A stretch of 64,000 nt of DNA from Streptomyces purpureus (GTDB lineage: Bacteria > Actinomycetota > Actinomycetes > Streptomycetales > Streptomycetaceae). The stretch is from contig NZ_BMQQ01000019.1 of assembly GCF_014648195.1 (NCBI RefSeq), positions 62,001-126,000 of the forward strand, read 5' to 3'. Shown one piece after another: positions 7,871-16,430 of the stretch. The first letter of the stretch is position 1. Each line of letters starts with the position of its first letter. The position numbers and the translations under genes are program-made. Below the pieces are notes generated by a model. It made no database searches and was not told the DNA's origin. It saw only the letters and a program-made list of their open reading frames with translations.

Positions 7871-9007
7871 TCAGGTTCTCTCCGTAGGGCATGCAGGTCC
7901 GAGATTTGAAGGCCATGCAAGGCTTTCCCGGATCACGCTGTCGCTGGCGCGGAGTGCCGCCGTCAGCTCTCCCTTCAGCTCGTCCGGCATGGTCCCTGCC
8001 CCGAGGGCGCAGGAACGCACCAGTGCGCGGCAGTCCTGTGCTTGCAGGTCCGTGGCGATCGCGGTGAACAGAGGGTGCGCCAGGTTCTCGCGGGCCGCGT
8101 AGCCGTCTTCGGCCTCCGTCGTCCTGCGGTGGAGGTCCTCGACGATGCAGTGCGCGGCGGGCGAATCAGCGGAACCGATCGCGTCGAGGACGGTAAGGCC
8201 GAGCCGGGCATCGAAGACAGTCATCCCAGGTTCAGACCGGCGCTCAAGATAGGCGGCCGCCAGGTCCGCCACGTGGTCGTCGACCGTCTGCCCGGCGGCG
8301 CGGCGGCACAGCACGGTCAGGCATGCCGTAACGGCTTGCTCCCACGGATCGCCAGGCATCGTGTCGGCGAGGAGGAAGGCGGCTCGTGCCGTGTCGCCCT
8401 CAACGAGAGCGGCGAGTATGGCGACTTGGCGTCCGTCGAGCATCCGCTTGCCTACGCCTCGGTGAGTTTCGATGTGCGTCAGAGCCTCGGCCCAGCGTCC
8501 CTTGGTGGTGAGTGTGCGCGTGCCGTCGGCGAGGAGCACGCGCCACAGCCACGTACGGACCTCGTGGCGGTCCTCGTCGGTCGCAGTGAGGACCGCCGGT
8601 ACCGCGACGCCCTCGAACTGAGCATCTACGCCCGCCTCGACGGCTCCATACAGGTCGAGCAGTCGCTGGCGGCCTTCATCGCCGCGGCCCGCGCGGATCT
8701 GGAGGCGGGCGAGGTTGACGACTGGTTCCAGCCCTCGGATTGCGCTCATGCCGGGCAGGGGGCAGGCGTGGAGGTAGGCGGCGGCGTGCTGGTGGCACAT
8801 CTGGCGTGCGAGGTCGGGAAGGTCGAGATCGGAGGCTATGAGCGCGGCCTGGTTGTAGACGGCTGATGCGAGCCCTTGGTCGGTCTTGTTCACCGCGGTG
8901 TCGGCCAGGTCGACGAGAGCGCGCACACGCTCGGGCAGGGGCAGGCAGGCGGGCCGGAAGCGGGCAACGAGCGGGAAGCGTTGGGCTGTGGGTCCGTGCG
9001 GGTCCAT
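7871..9007 (-). CDS. Unrecognised 378-aa accessory protein of the FxLD cluster
   Basis: A mostly alpha-helical, TPR-like protein. It has repeated Leu/Ala-rich helices such as LVDLADTAVNKTDQGLASAVYNQAALIASDLDLPDLARQMCHQHAAAYLHAC and LEPVVNLARLQIRAGRGDEGRQRLLDLYGAVEAG. There is no signal peptide, catalytic motif or HTH. It is the last gene of the lanthipeptide block, separated from the methyltransferase by a strong hairpin (9043-9079), so it may be separately transcribed. Similar helical proteins accompany actinobacterial RiPP clusters, but I cannot name a function. A regulatory or scaffold role is a guess. Confidence 0.7.
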   Translation of the reverse strand: MDPHGPTAQRFPLVARFRPACLPLPERVRALVDLADTAVNKTDQGLASAVYNQAALIASDLDLPDLARQMCHQHAAAYLHACPLPGMSAIRGLEPVVNLARLQIRAGRGDEGRQRLLDLYGAVEAGVDAQFEGVAVPAVLTATDEDRHEVRTWLWRVLLADGTRTLTTKGRWAEALTHIETHRGVGKRMLDGRQVAILAALVEGDTARAAFLLADTMPGDPWEQAVTACLTVLCRRAAGQTVDDHVADLAAAYLERRSEPGMTVFDARLGLTVLDAIGSADSPAAHCIVEDLHRRTTEAEDGYAARENLAHPLFTAIATDLQAQDCRALVRSCALGAGTMPDELKGELTAALRASDSVIRESLAWPSNLGPACPTERT

Positions 9008-9042
9008 GGGTCCCCCCAGGCATAAGTGAGAACTGGTGAGGC

Positions 9043-9079
9043 GACGGTGCCCGCCGGCCGTACGTCGGCGGGCACCGTC
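9043..9079. terminator. 14-bp perfect hairpin after the methyltransferase gene
   Basis: GACGGTGCCCGCCG (9043-9056) and CGGCGGGCACCGTC (9066-9079) are exact complements around a 9-base loop, 17 bp beyond the methyltransferase stop. It probably ends the precursor-lanB-lanC-methyltransferase transcript. Confidence 0.75.
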
Positions 9080-9095
9080 CGCTACACGTGGGGCG

Positions 9096-11177
9096 TCACT
9101 GCCAGTCGACGACGATGCGGTTCAGCGGGGTGTCGAGAGCGAAGAGGCCGGGGCGCTGCTCGATGCTGGGGGCGTCGAGGGGCTGGATTTCGAACGAGGC
9201 TTCGCGGCTGCGGTATTCGCGGTCCCAGGTGCGGATGGCGTCGGCGACCTTCGCGGCCAGTTCGTCGCTGCCGGGACCGTGGCCGATGACGCCGAACTCC
9301 CAGAGTTTTCCGCCCTCGGGGGTCCTCTTCTCCGACAGCCGCCGCGCCAGGTAGGTGACGGCGCCCTTGTCGACGACGGCGGTCGACGAGGGGTAGGGAT
9401 CCTCGGTGAGCAGAGTGCCCTTGGCGCGCTGAGGGAACAGCATCCGGATCAGGCCGGAGGGAAGGGAGCAGGTGACGAACAGTTCCATCCACTCCGGCGA
9501 CTCCATGGCTTGGACCGTCATGCCCGTCCATTCCTCGGTGCGGGACTGCTCCAGCACACCGGCAAGGGCGTCGGTGTCGATGTGCTGCCCGGCGGGGGCC
9601 TGAAGCCGGACGGTGCCGTCCGCGCTGAGCGGGATGACGCGGCGGTCGTCGTCGGCGATGCCCCGCCTCAGCGGCATGAAGGTGTTCATCTCGCTGCCGA
9701 GGGACACCCATCGGCCATCGCGCTGCTCGTAGGCGATGGAACGGGAGACGGTGCCCTTCAGGCGCTGAGGGACGAGGAGCCGGCCGCCAGGGGCGAGCTG
9801 CTGCAGCCAGGCGTGCGGCACGCCGTGCGCGCCGACGGTGGCGATGATCCGGTCGTACGGCGCTCCCTCGGCATAGCCGAGGGCTCCATCACGGGTCACT
9901 GCCTCGGCATTGGTGATCCCGGCGGCGGCGAGGTGCGCGCGGGCGCCCTCCGCGAGGTCGTCGTCGACGTCGAGGGTGGTCACGTGTCCGTTCTCGCCGA
10001 CCAGGTGGGCGAGCAGACCGGCGTTGTAGCCGGTGCCGGCGCCGAGTTCGAGGACGCGCTCGCCGGGCTGGGCGTCGAGCTGGTCCAGCATGAGGGCGAC
10101 GACGCCCGGCTGGGAGGCGCAGGCGATCGATGTGCCGTCGGTGTCGTACTTGATGTGCACCGGTGCGTTGGCGTAGGCATCTTCGAGCGATGCATCGGGC
10201 ACGAACACATGGCGGGGCACGGTCCGCAACGCGGTCTCGACCGCAGGCGTGCGGGCGTGTCCGTCCGCGCGAAGCTGGTCGACCAAGGCGTTGCGGAGGC
10301 GCTCGGCGTCTGCCGTGGGGGTGGTGATTGTGTCGGTGTTCACCGCGCTGACGCTATCGATGTCGGCTGTTGCCTCGGTGGGCGACTCGGTGTGGTCACT
10401 CGTTCCCATGACTACCTCTCGTGCGATGTGGGACAGGGCGCTTTGATCGTCCCGGAGGAGACCGGCGCGGTTGGCGTGGAAGATCACGTGGTGGGCGATG
10501 ACGGCTCGCAGGCCGCGGGTGAGGGCGCCGCGGGTTGCGAGGTCTGCGAGCGTGGCGCCGGCCCGTTCGAAGGCGGTCGCCCATTCCTCGTGCGCGTGGA
10601 GTGGGCCACTCGGGCGGCAGAGGCTGTGGGCGTCGGCGGTCATGAGCTTGCGCATGGCCGGAACCAGTTCGGCGGCTCGTTCGGGCGGCTGTGGAGCGGC
10701 GGTCGGTCGAAAGGCCGCGACCTTCGCCCATACGTCGCCCTGTTCGAACCAGTCGAGTCCGGCACCGCGCATCATGACGCTCGCCAGCAGGACGGCGGTC
10801 TCCCCGCGTCCCAAGTGCATCGGGCTCGGCTGGTAGGTGAGCAGGTGGCGGGAATCGCTGTGGAACAGTTCGTGGGCTGCGTCCATGGCCTCCGGGCCTC
10901 CGAACGCGTCGGTCTCGGGCTCGTAGACGCAGGGCAGGCACGACACAGCCACGCCGTCGCCGACGAGATCGCTCAGGAGCGACTCAATGGCTGGTGAGGG
11001 CTTGTCCGCGAGGTAACGCAGCGGCCAGGGCTGCTTGCTCATGAACCACCAGCCGGTGAGCTGCCCGTCGGCCTCTGCCTCGATCAAGGTGGGGCCGAGG
11101 CGTTCGGCAATGGTGCGCCGGGCAATCTCGCGGTCGACGAAGGTGATGTTGTGCTGCTGCCAGCGGTCGGGAGGCAT
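9096..11177 (-). CDS. FxLD-system methyltransferase (thiopeptide-type domain fused to PIMT-like domain)
   Basis: A 693-aa fusion. The N-terminal third starts DRWQQHNITFVDREIARR and has the SpaB_C/thiopeptide-biosynthesis flavour (GWWFMSKQPWPLRYL), typical of RiPP dehydratase elimination partners. The second half is a protein-L-isoaspartate O-methyltransferase-like domain with SAM motif ERVLELGAGTGYNAGLLA (about 372-388) and MLDQLDAQPG before it. PIMT homologues in class I lanthipeptide clusters (OlvS_A is the studied case) methylate Asp in the modified peptide and give isoaspartate. The precursor here has Asp residues just before its Cys-rich core, so the same chemistry is inferred. Four genes from the precursor onward are co-oriented and tightly packed. 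Confidence 0.85.
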   Translation of the reverse strand: MPPDRWQQHNITFVDREIARRTIAERLGPTLIEAEADGQLTGWWFMSKQPWPLRYLADKPSPAIESLLSDLVGDGVAVSCLPCVYEPETDAFGGPEAMDAAHELFHSDSRHLLTYQPSPMHLGRGETAVLLASVMMRGAGLDWFEQGDVWAKVAAFRPTAAPQPPERAAELVPAMRKLMTADAHSLCRPSGPLHAHEEWATAFERAGATLADLATRGALTRGLRAVIAHHVIFHANRAGLLRDDQSALSHIAREVVMGTSDHTESPTEATADIDSVSAVNTDTITTPTADAERLRNALVDQLRADGHARTPAVETALRTVPRHVFVPDASLEDAYANAPVHIKYDTDGTSIACASQPGVVALMLDQLDAQPGERVLELGAGTGYNAGLLAHLVGENGHVTTLDVDDDLAEGARAHLAAAGITNAEAVTRDGALGYAEGAPYDRIIATVGAHGVPHAWLQQLAPGGRLLVPQRLKGTVSRSIAYEQRDGRWVSLGSEMNTFMPLRRGIADDDRRVIPLSADGTVRLQAPAGQHIDTDALAGVLEQSRTEEWTGMTVQAMESPEWMELFVTCSLPSGLIRMLFPQRAKGTLLTEDPYPSSTAVVDKGAVTYLARRLSEKRTPEGGKLWEFGVIGHGPGSDELAAKVADAIRTWDREYRSREASFEIQPLDAPSIEQRPGLFALDTPLNRIVVDWQ

Positions 11178-11198
11178 AGAGGTCCTTCGGTCGGTGGA

Positions 11199-12473
11199 TC
11201 AAGCGATGAGGAGGCAGGCGTCCCAGGCGGACCGGGGTGGTGCGGCGGTGATGGGCGCGAGAAGGGCCAGGGCTATGCCAGCGGCGCCGTCGAGTAAGCC
11301 GGGACCGCCTTCCTCCTCGTGTATGAGCGCCGTGACCATGAGTTCGGGGTCGGTGCCCCTTGGGATGACCGCAGCCAGGAGGGCCGGGATCACGGCTCGG
11401 AGTTTCCCCGCGGTCGAGGGGTGAGCGTCGTCAGCCGTACGCGCGGCAGCATGGGCGAGGCCGGCGAACCCGTGGCAGAGGCCGTTGTCCGTCGTGGCCT
11501 TCAGCTGCTCGGGAGCGGTGAGGGTGGCCACGAGCGCGTTCTCCGCGTCGATCTGGCGGCGGGTGTCGCCGAGGGCCAGCGCGGCAAGTTGCTGGGCGCG
11601 GGCGAGGCCGGCGGTGCCGTAGCACCAGGACGGCCGCCGGGGCGCGGACGGGGCGAGACTCCCGCTTCGCAGCTCTGTCTGAGTGACCCAGTACGGCCAG
11701 ACCGGTCCGCCGTCGGCCTCCTCCTTCCAGCGGTCCAGCCAGGCCAAGGTGGTGTGTAGTGCTGCGTGGTGCCCATCGGTGACGGAGCCGTTCCGGGCGG
11801 CGAGGGCCAGGAGCGCGAGCACGCCGCCGATGCCGTGCGCCATACCGGTGTTGGCGTGCCCGCCGTGGAAACGGTCGTCTGGGCTGCCCGAGGGCCCGGT
11901 CTCCGCCCACCAGCCCGGCAGGCTCTCGCCGTGGTGGGTGATCGGTTCGGTGAGGCGCACGCAGTAGTCGAGAACGGCGCGCGTCGTGGAGCTGCCGGGG
12001 CTTCGGCGCAGTAGGTAGGCGCCGTATCCGGTGAGGCCCCGGATGGCGTCGAACTCGGCGAGCTGCGGCAGGCGTCCGGCGTCGATGCGGCGGTGTGCCG
12101 CGTCGAGACGGCGTCCGACGTCGACTGCGATCTGGGCGTCCAACGCGTCGAGAGCGCGCTGGTAGGAGCCGGGCAGGTGGTCGGCGGCACAGGACAGGGC
12201 GTGGGCGAAGGCAGGCACTCCGTAGAAGGGGTGACTGTCCGGGCCGCTGGTGAGCGGCTGTCGGGAGGCGGCGGCGAGCCAGTCGTGGGCGCGGTGCCAC
12301 GGGCCGAGGCCGTTCGCGGCCAGCTCGATGTGCAGGAGCGCGATGCCGGGCGGGCCGTAAGCGAGATGCTGCCGGTCCCAGGACAGCGTTCTGGAGCCGA
12401 GGGGCACGGTGTCGGGATCGGCGAGCTGGGCGGCGATGGCCTCGACCAGGCCGAGCGCGGGGTGGGGGGTCAC
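11199..12473 (-). CDS. lanC: Lanthionine synthetase C-like cyclase (LanC)
   Basis: A 424-aa zinc cyclase adding Cys thiols to dehydrated Ser/Thr. GTG at 12473 overlaps the lanB stop (GTGA). The LanC toroid motifs are in order: GMAHGIGG (211-218), WCYGTAGLA with zinc ligand C284, and GLCHGFAGLAH with C333 and H334. All three zinc ligands are present, so the enzyme should be active. Length is normal for LanC. It sits between lanB and the methyltransferase, as in other FxLD clusters. Confidence 0.92.
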   Translation of the reverse strand: MTPHPALGLVEAIAAQLADPDTVPLGSRTLSWDRQHLAYGPPGIALLHIELAANGLGPWHRAHDWLAAASRQPLTSGPDSHPFYGVPAFAHALSCAADHLPGSYQRALDALDAQIAVDVGRRLDAAHRRIDAGRLPQLAEFDAIRGLTGYGAYLLRRSPGSSTTRAVLDYCVRLTEPITHHGESLPGWWAETGPSGSPDDRFHGGHANTGMAHGIGGVLALLALAARNGSVTDGHHAALHTTLAWLDRWKEEADGGPVWPYWVTQTELRSGSLAPSAPRRPSWCYGTAGLARAQQLAALALGDTRRQIDAENALVATLTAPEQLKATTDNGLCHGFAGLAHAAARTADDAHPSTAGKLRAVIPALLAAVIPRGTDPELMVTALIHEEEGGPGLLDGAAGIALALLAPITAAPPRSAWDACLLIA

Positions 12474-15400
12474 GACGCCGTCCTCTTGGTGCGGGCGGTC
12501 CAGGACAGGGCGGCGGCGCGCGCCAGGTAGTGGCACACCTCTTCCTCCGGGAAGTTCACGGAGACGTGGCGCACGAAGTGGACGTGCAGCAGGGAGGTCA
12601 GGACGTCGTCGACGGCGATGCCCTGGGTGTCCGGGCCGGGCAGGTGCGGCCGGTACGCGGCGAGTGCCGCTTCCCGGTCGGCCCATCCGGACACGATGGC
12701 GTCTCCGCCTGGGACCCTGCGCAAGGCCGACCAGTCGTCGCTCGGGTCGGCGAGCCGTACGGCGTCGCTGAACTGGGGGCGCGGAACGGGCACGGGGGCG
12801 GTCGGAGAGACATGGTCGATCAGCCACTGCATTCCAGCCTCGGTGGTGCCGAGGAACGCGGAGGTGATGGCGACCGTGTGGGCCGCCACCAGCGTGCGCT
12901 GGCCCGGACGGCGTGGCTGGGCAAGTTGGGCCAGGACAGCGCGCGAGTCCGCCCGGAACACCTCCTCGGCCGCCTCCCATGCGGTGCCGGAGCCCCAGCG
13001 GCCCATCTCGCGGTAGGAGGTGGGATAGCGCAGGTCGGCCAGCAGGCCGACGCTTCGTAGCTGGTCGGCCCAGGCGCTCACCGTTCGGGCCGTGTCGGCG
13101 AAGGCTTGCGGGTCGGGGAGGGCGATGCGTACGCGGAGGTGTTGGTCCGGGTCGCGGAAGCGGATGAACCACCACGGCGGGTTGCCGAGCTGTTCGAGGA
13201 GGGCGGGCACGTGCCGGGAGAGCAAGACGTCTTGGCGGCGGGGGTCGCCGTACAGGGCGGCCAGAAGAACCGAGGAAGCGGCAGGCGTCTGCATCTGGGC
13301 CGCAGACAGGGCACGGGCCCGGCTGGGGGCCGGCAGTGGCGGCCATGCCGACGGCCCGGTTGCTTTGAGGGGCACTACGACCTCGTGGGCTCGCCCACCG
13401 CACCAGCCGTACGCCTCCGGTTCCGGGGCCTCGACGAGCACGGCCAGGCGCGAATGGTCGAGGTGTCTGCGCAGGAGCGCGCGGTGGCTGGCCTCGTCGA
13501 GGTCGAGGAAGAGGCGCCGGTCGTCCTCTACGAGGTAGACGTGGCGCGGCAGCCTCCGCCGGGCACGCCAGTCGCTGAGCGCGGCTTCCCACTCGGCCCG
13601 AGGGCGGGCATGGCCGAGCAGTTCGGACGCTTCCAGCCGCCAGCGCGCCGGGGCCAGCACGGTCCGGCCGTACCGCAGACGTGGAAGGAACGGCATCGCA
13701 GCTGCGGCGCCCCAGTCGAAGACGGTGACCTGCGCGCACTGGGCGCGGGACAGTTCGGTGAGGAACCGCACCAGTGGCGGGGTGTGGGTGCGCAGGTTCA
13801 GCGCATGCATCCCGACGGCCTCAACACGGTGGCCTCGCTCGGGGACGGCGAGGTACATGCGGCGGCCGTCGCACCCCACAGCCAAGTCCTCCGGGGTGAG
13901 GACGGTGTCCTGCTGGGCGCGGTGCTCCTGGAGGCTGATCACTGTGGGTAAGACCTGTGGGGAGCGGGTGATGTGGGTACTCTCGGGGAGCAGGGGCGGG
14001 AAAGAGAGCTGCGCGGGCATGGTGTTGCCGTCGGCTGCCGCGAGGTCGGAAAGCTCCGCGACCAGGGCCTCGCGGGCGGTGGGGGTTAGCACGCTGAGGA
14101 ATCGGCCCGTGGAGACGCCGGCACCACGGGACACGCTCGCGACCTCCAGCCGGAAGTGCCCGCGCTGCAACTCTTCCAGGCTGGCCGCATGTACCCGTAC
14201 GCCGATCTCCAAGTGCGGCGGCGGCCGGAGCTCGTCGGGACCCACGTCCAGGGCCTCGATCTGTTCGTCCGTGAGGATCACTTCGTCACGGCCGTCGAGC
14301 GCGGCGGCCTGAGCCAGTCGTACGAGCGCGTCATCGCGAGCGGAGACGCGGGGCCTGCGTGCGCCGGCCGGAGCGCCTGGGTAGCCGCCGGGATAGCCGG
14401 TGCCGCTGTCCGCCACGGCCTCCATGAGCGGCACCATCGTGCCGATGCCGTACCGCTCGTAGAACCGCTGGTGGTACTCGTTCCAGGCGGCGGTCCCGTA
14501 CGGACGGCTGCTCAAGCGGGTCAGGATGAGAGCGGCGCGCTCGATCTCTCGGGCGACCGCTTCCGGCAGAACGATCTGTGCGTCCAGGCGGAGGTCGAGC
14601 GCGACGGGGTGGCGGCGCAGGCCAGGGACGAGGTCTCGCATCCGCGCCGCGACGCTGTCCCGGCCGCCGTGCGTGGCACATTCCTTCATGCCCGCCCGGA
14701 CCGCGTGGAGTTCGCGCACGGTCTCCGCGACCGAGGCGAGGCTTCCGGCGTCGACGACGTCGAGCTGGCCCACCAGATACCCGAGGGCATCGGTCTCGGT
14801 GCTCGGAGCGTGCAGGCACGTGATCAGCACCCGCCGCCGGATCAGTTCCGTCAGCAGTTGACGCGCCTTCTTGGGACCGGCCTCGGGGAACTCCGCCTGG
14901 AGCTTGTCCACGAGGGTGGCGAACCGGATCGGCAGTCGGGTCGCGGCAAGGACCGCACGCACAGGTCCGGTCAGGGCCAGAGACGCCTCGACCGCGCGAG
15001 TCCGGTCGTCGTAGACGTCGGGCTGGAACGGCACGATGAGGCGGTCTCCGCGGAACGTCACGGTGTTGTTCATGACGACGGGCAGTCGTTCGAGGAGGTC
15101 CGGGGACGACTCCAACCGCTCGACCACGGCAGCCAGCCACTGTGCGCCGGCGCGGCCGACGGCCATGTGCTCTTCGCCCCAGTCGGACCGCACCTGCGGG
15201 CCGAACTCCGCGGTGGCCACGCCGGCGAACAGGCCGAAGGGGGTCGCCCGGTGCTGAGCCCGCAGCAGGTAGCGGGCCACGGACAGCGCCGCGCGCTGCA
15301 CATCACGGAGGGCGGGGTGCTCGACCGTACACAGGGCCCGTACCTGCATGGCCAGGACGGGGCTGGAGTGCTGGAGTGCCTCGGCGACATCCTTGTTCGC

Positions 15401-15553
15401 CCAGACCGCGCGGAGCCACGCCACACGGGCAGACGCACCACTGGGCGAGCGGTCATCGAGGTCAGGGCATGGAGGGAACGGGAGCGAGGGCCGGGCCACG
15501 GCGCGCACGAGAGCGGTGGAACCGGTGCGGAACGCTGCGGGCGGAGCAACCAC
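12470..15553 (-). CDS. lanB: Class I lanthipeptide dehydratase (full-length LanB)
   Basis: A 1027-aa enzyme that glutamylates Ser/Thr of the precursor via Glu-tRNA and eliminates to Dha/Dhb. The N-terminal lantibiotic dehydratase region includes ALCTVEHPALRDVQRAALSVARYLLRAQHRATPFGLFAGV and MNNTVTFRGDRLIVPF. The C-terminal SpaB_C elimination domain includes WWFIRFRDPDQHLRVRIAL and RYPTSYREMGRWG. I place the start at GTG 15553 because GGAGG lies five bases upstream. The frame is open to 15616, but that segment encodes Arg/Ala-rich sequence through a strong hairpin. Both halves are on one polypeptide, unlike split thiopeptide dehydratases. Confidence 0.92.
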   Translation of the reverse strand: MVAPPAAFRTGSTALVRAVARPSLPFPPCPDLDDRSPSGASARVAWLRAVWANKDVAEALQHSSPVLAMQVRALCTVEHPALRDVQRAALSVARYLLRAQHRATPFGLFAGVATAEFGPQVRSDWGEEHMAVGRAGAQWLAAVVERLESSPDLLERLPVVMNNTVTFRGDRLIVPFQPDVYDDRTRAVEASLALTGPVRAVLAATRLPIRFATLVDKLQAEFPEAGPKKARQLLTELIRRRVLITCLHAPSTETDALGYLVGQLDVVDAGSLASVAETVRELHAVRAGMKECATHGGRDSVAARMRDLVPGLRRHPVALDLRLDAQIVLPEAVAREIERAALILTRLSSRPYGTAAWNEYHQRFYERYGIGTMVPLMEAVADSGTGYPGGYPGAPAGARRPRVSARDDALVRLAQAAALDGRDEVILTDEQIEALDVGPDELRPPPHLEIGVRVHAASLEELQRGHFRLEVASVSRGAGVSTGRFLSVLTPTAREALVAELSDLAAADGNTMPAQLSFPPLLPESTHITRSPQVLPTVISLQEHRAQQDTVLTPEDLAVGCDGRRMYLAVPERGHRVEAVGMHALNLRTHTPPLVRFLTELSRAQCAQVTVFDWGAAAAMPFLPRLRYGRTVLAPARWRLEASELLGHARPRAEWEAALSDWRARRRLPRHVYLVEDDRRLFLDLDEASHRALLRRHLDHSRLAVLVEAPEPEAYGWCGGRAHEVVVPLKATGPSAWPPLPAPSRARALSAAQMQTPAASSVLLAALYGDPRRQDVLLSRHVPALLEQLGNPPWWFIRFRDPDQHLRVRIALPDPQAFADTARTVSAWADQLRSVGLLADLRYPTSYREMGRWGSGTAWEAAEEVFRADSRAVLAQLAQPRRPGQRTLVAAHTVAITSAFLGTTEAGMQWLIDHVSPTAPVPVPRPQFSDAVRLADPSDDWSALRRVPGGDAIVSGWADREAALAAYRPHLPGPDTQGIAVDDVLTSLLHVHFVRHVSVNFPEEEVCHYLARAAALSWTARTKRTAS

Positions 15554-15586
15554 CGAGTACCTCCGTAAGGCGAGGGGACGGGCGGC

Positions 15587-15618
15587 TGGTGCCGCCGCGC
15601 GGAGACGCGGCGGCACCA
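15587..15618. promoter_or_regulatory. 13-bp perfect hairpin between precursor and lanB (attenuator candidate)
   Basis: TGGTGCCGCCGCG (15587-15599) and CGCGGCGGCACCA (15606-15618) are exact complements with a 6-base loop. It lies 24 bp after the precursor stop and 34 bp before the lanB start. Hairpins here commonly limit read-through so precursor mRNA exceeds enzyme mRNA. That role is inferred from position. Confidence 0.7.
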
Positions 15619-15641
15619 GACAGGGGTGATCTGGGGTCCGG

Positions 15642-15821
15642 TCAGGCGACGTTGGTGGTGCAGGCGCCGCAGGTGGATCCGCAGTTGTCGTCGGTGAGGT
15701 TGACCAGGCCCGCCGGGTCGGCGATCTCGACGAGGGAGACGTCCAGGTCGAAGCCGTCCGATGCCCCAGGGATGTGCGGGCGTACTTCGGTGCGGCCGGT
15801 AACTACGGTGCTGCGTGTCAT
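15642..15821 (-). CDS. lanA: FxLD-family lanthipeptide precursor peptide (59 aa)
   Basis: Starts MTRSTVVTGRTEVRPHIPGA with GAGGAG (15829-15834) eight bases upstream. The leader contains FDLD at residues 24-27, the FxLD motif that defines this precursor family, followed by VSLVEIADPAGLVNLTDD. The C-terminal core NCGSTCGACTTNVA holds three Cys (47, 51, 54) and four Ser/Thr (49, 50, 55, 56), enough for up to three thioether rings. Two Asp (44, 45) precede it and are candidate PIMT sites. It lies directly before lanB. The gene is very short and covered by longer spurious frames on both strands, so automated calling could miss it. Confidence 0.93.
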   Translation of the reverse strand: MTRSTVVTGRTEVRPHIPGASDGFDLDVSLVEIADPAGLVNLTDDNCGSTCGACTTNVA

Positions 15822-16010
15822 GCTTCAACTCCTCGTAATCGTTGTGGTGTTACTGGGCTGGAGCGCCCACCAGGTGCCGCCGCGGGAGCGTTGCCGGACG
15901 GCTGCTCACCGGACGGCGCCTGGCCGCCCGGAAGGAGGGGACGTACTCCGCGTAGGAAGTCCTCGCGGGGTGCCTGCCTCACGCCGGGAAGTCATGTGCC
16001 GGGATTCTGA
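15822..16010 (-). promoter_or_regulatory. Precursor leader/promoter region
   Basis: 189 bp between the 62-aa gene and the precursor. It should carry the main cluster promoter. I see no clear boxes. A 54-codon frame (GTG near 15983) ends at a TGA overlapping the precursor ATG (ATGA); it is Pro/Gly-rich and without its own strong ribosome site, so I do not call it a gene. Confidence 0.4.
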
Positions 16011-16199
16011 TCAAGCGGATGCCGGTCGTCGCTCCATGAAGTAGGCGAGTGCCTGGGCCTTGAGACGATCGAGGCACGGCTCGCACGTGTGGAAGGGAGC
16101 GTGCTGCCCGTCCCACTGCACCGGACCGAGCCAGATCACCAGGACGCCGGTACGCCCGCAGCCGAGCCAGCAGTCACCGGTGATCCACGGCCACTCCAT
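16011..16199 (-). CDS. Small Cys-pair protein, 62 aa
   Basis: Starts MEWPWITGDCWLGCGRTG with AAAGGGGA seven to ten bases upstream. Cysteines C10-x3-C14 and C39-x2-C42 (HTCEPCL) look like a four-ligand zinc-ribbon. A single short hydrophobic stretch (VLVIWLG) lies between. It follows another small Cys protein and an anti-sigma-like ATPase in the same direction, a grouping common in Streptomyces regulatory loci. The function is unknown. Confidence 0.6.
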   Translation of the reverse strand: MEWPWITGDCWLGCGRTGVLVIWLGPVQWDGQHAPFHTCEPCLDRLKAQALAYFMERRPASA

Positions 16200-16217
16200 G
16201 GAAGAACGTCCCCTTTC

Positions 16218-16430
16218 TCAGCTGGTCGGGATAGCCGATCTGGCGGCCTGGCAGTTGGGAGCGCAGGCCCAGAGCTGGAACGGCAGGCCCCGGTGGCGTA
16301 TCTCGCCCAGTCGTCGACCGCTCGCTCCCAGTGGCCGGGCGCAGAGGGCGCAGTCCATGGCCATCTGCTGGCGGGGCCGGAGTCGGGCCAGATCCGGAAG
16401 GGGCGAGGGTGCCGTGGCCGGGATGCTCAC
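16218..16430 (-). CDS. Small Cys-pair protein, 70 aa
   Basis: GTG at 16430 overlaps the upstream ATPase stop by GTGA, so it is translationally coupled. Starts VSIPATAPSPLPDLARLRPR. Cysteines C27-x2-C30 and C56-x3-C60 suggest a small zinc-binding fold around GASGRRLGEIRHRGLPFQLWAC. No known function; it may be a partner of the ATPase. An internal start at MAMDC is possible. Confidence 0.6.
   Translation of the reverse strand: MSIPATAPSPLPDLARLRPRQQMAMDCALCARPLGASGRRLGEIRHRGLPFQLWACAPNCQAARSAIPTS

Noticed and set aside
15070..15828. Long minus-strand frame spanning the precursor and the lanB start
   Set aside because: Arg/Pro-rich translation without domains; the precursor and lanB frames both have good ribosome sites and family motifs.
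15822..15983. 54-codon frame ending in ATGA overlap with the precursor
   Set aside because: Pro/Gly-rich, no ribosome site for its GTG, no resemblance to RiPP leaders. The overlap alone is weak evidence.
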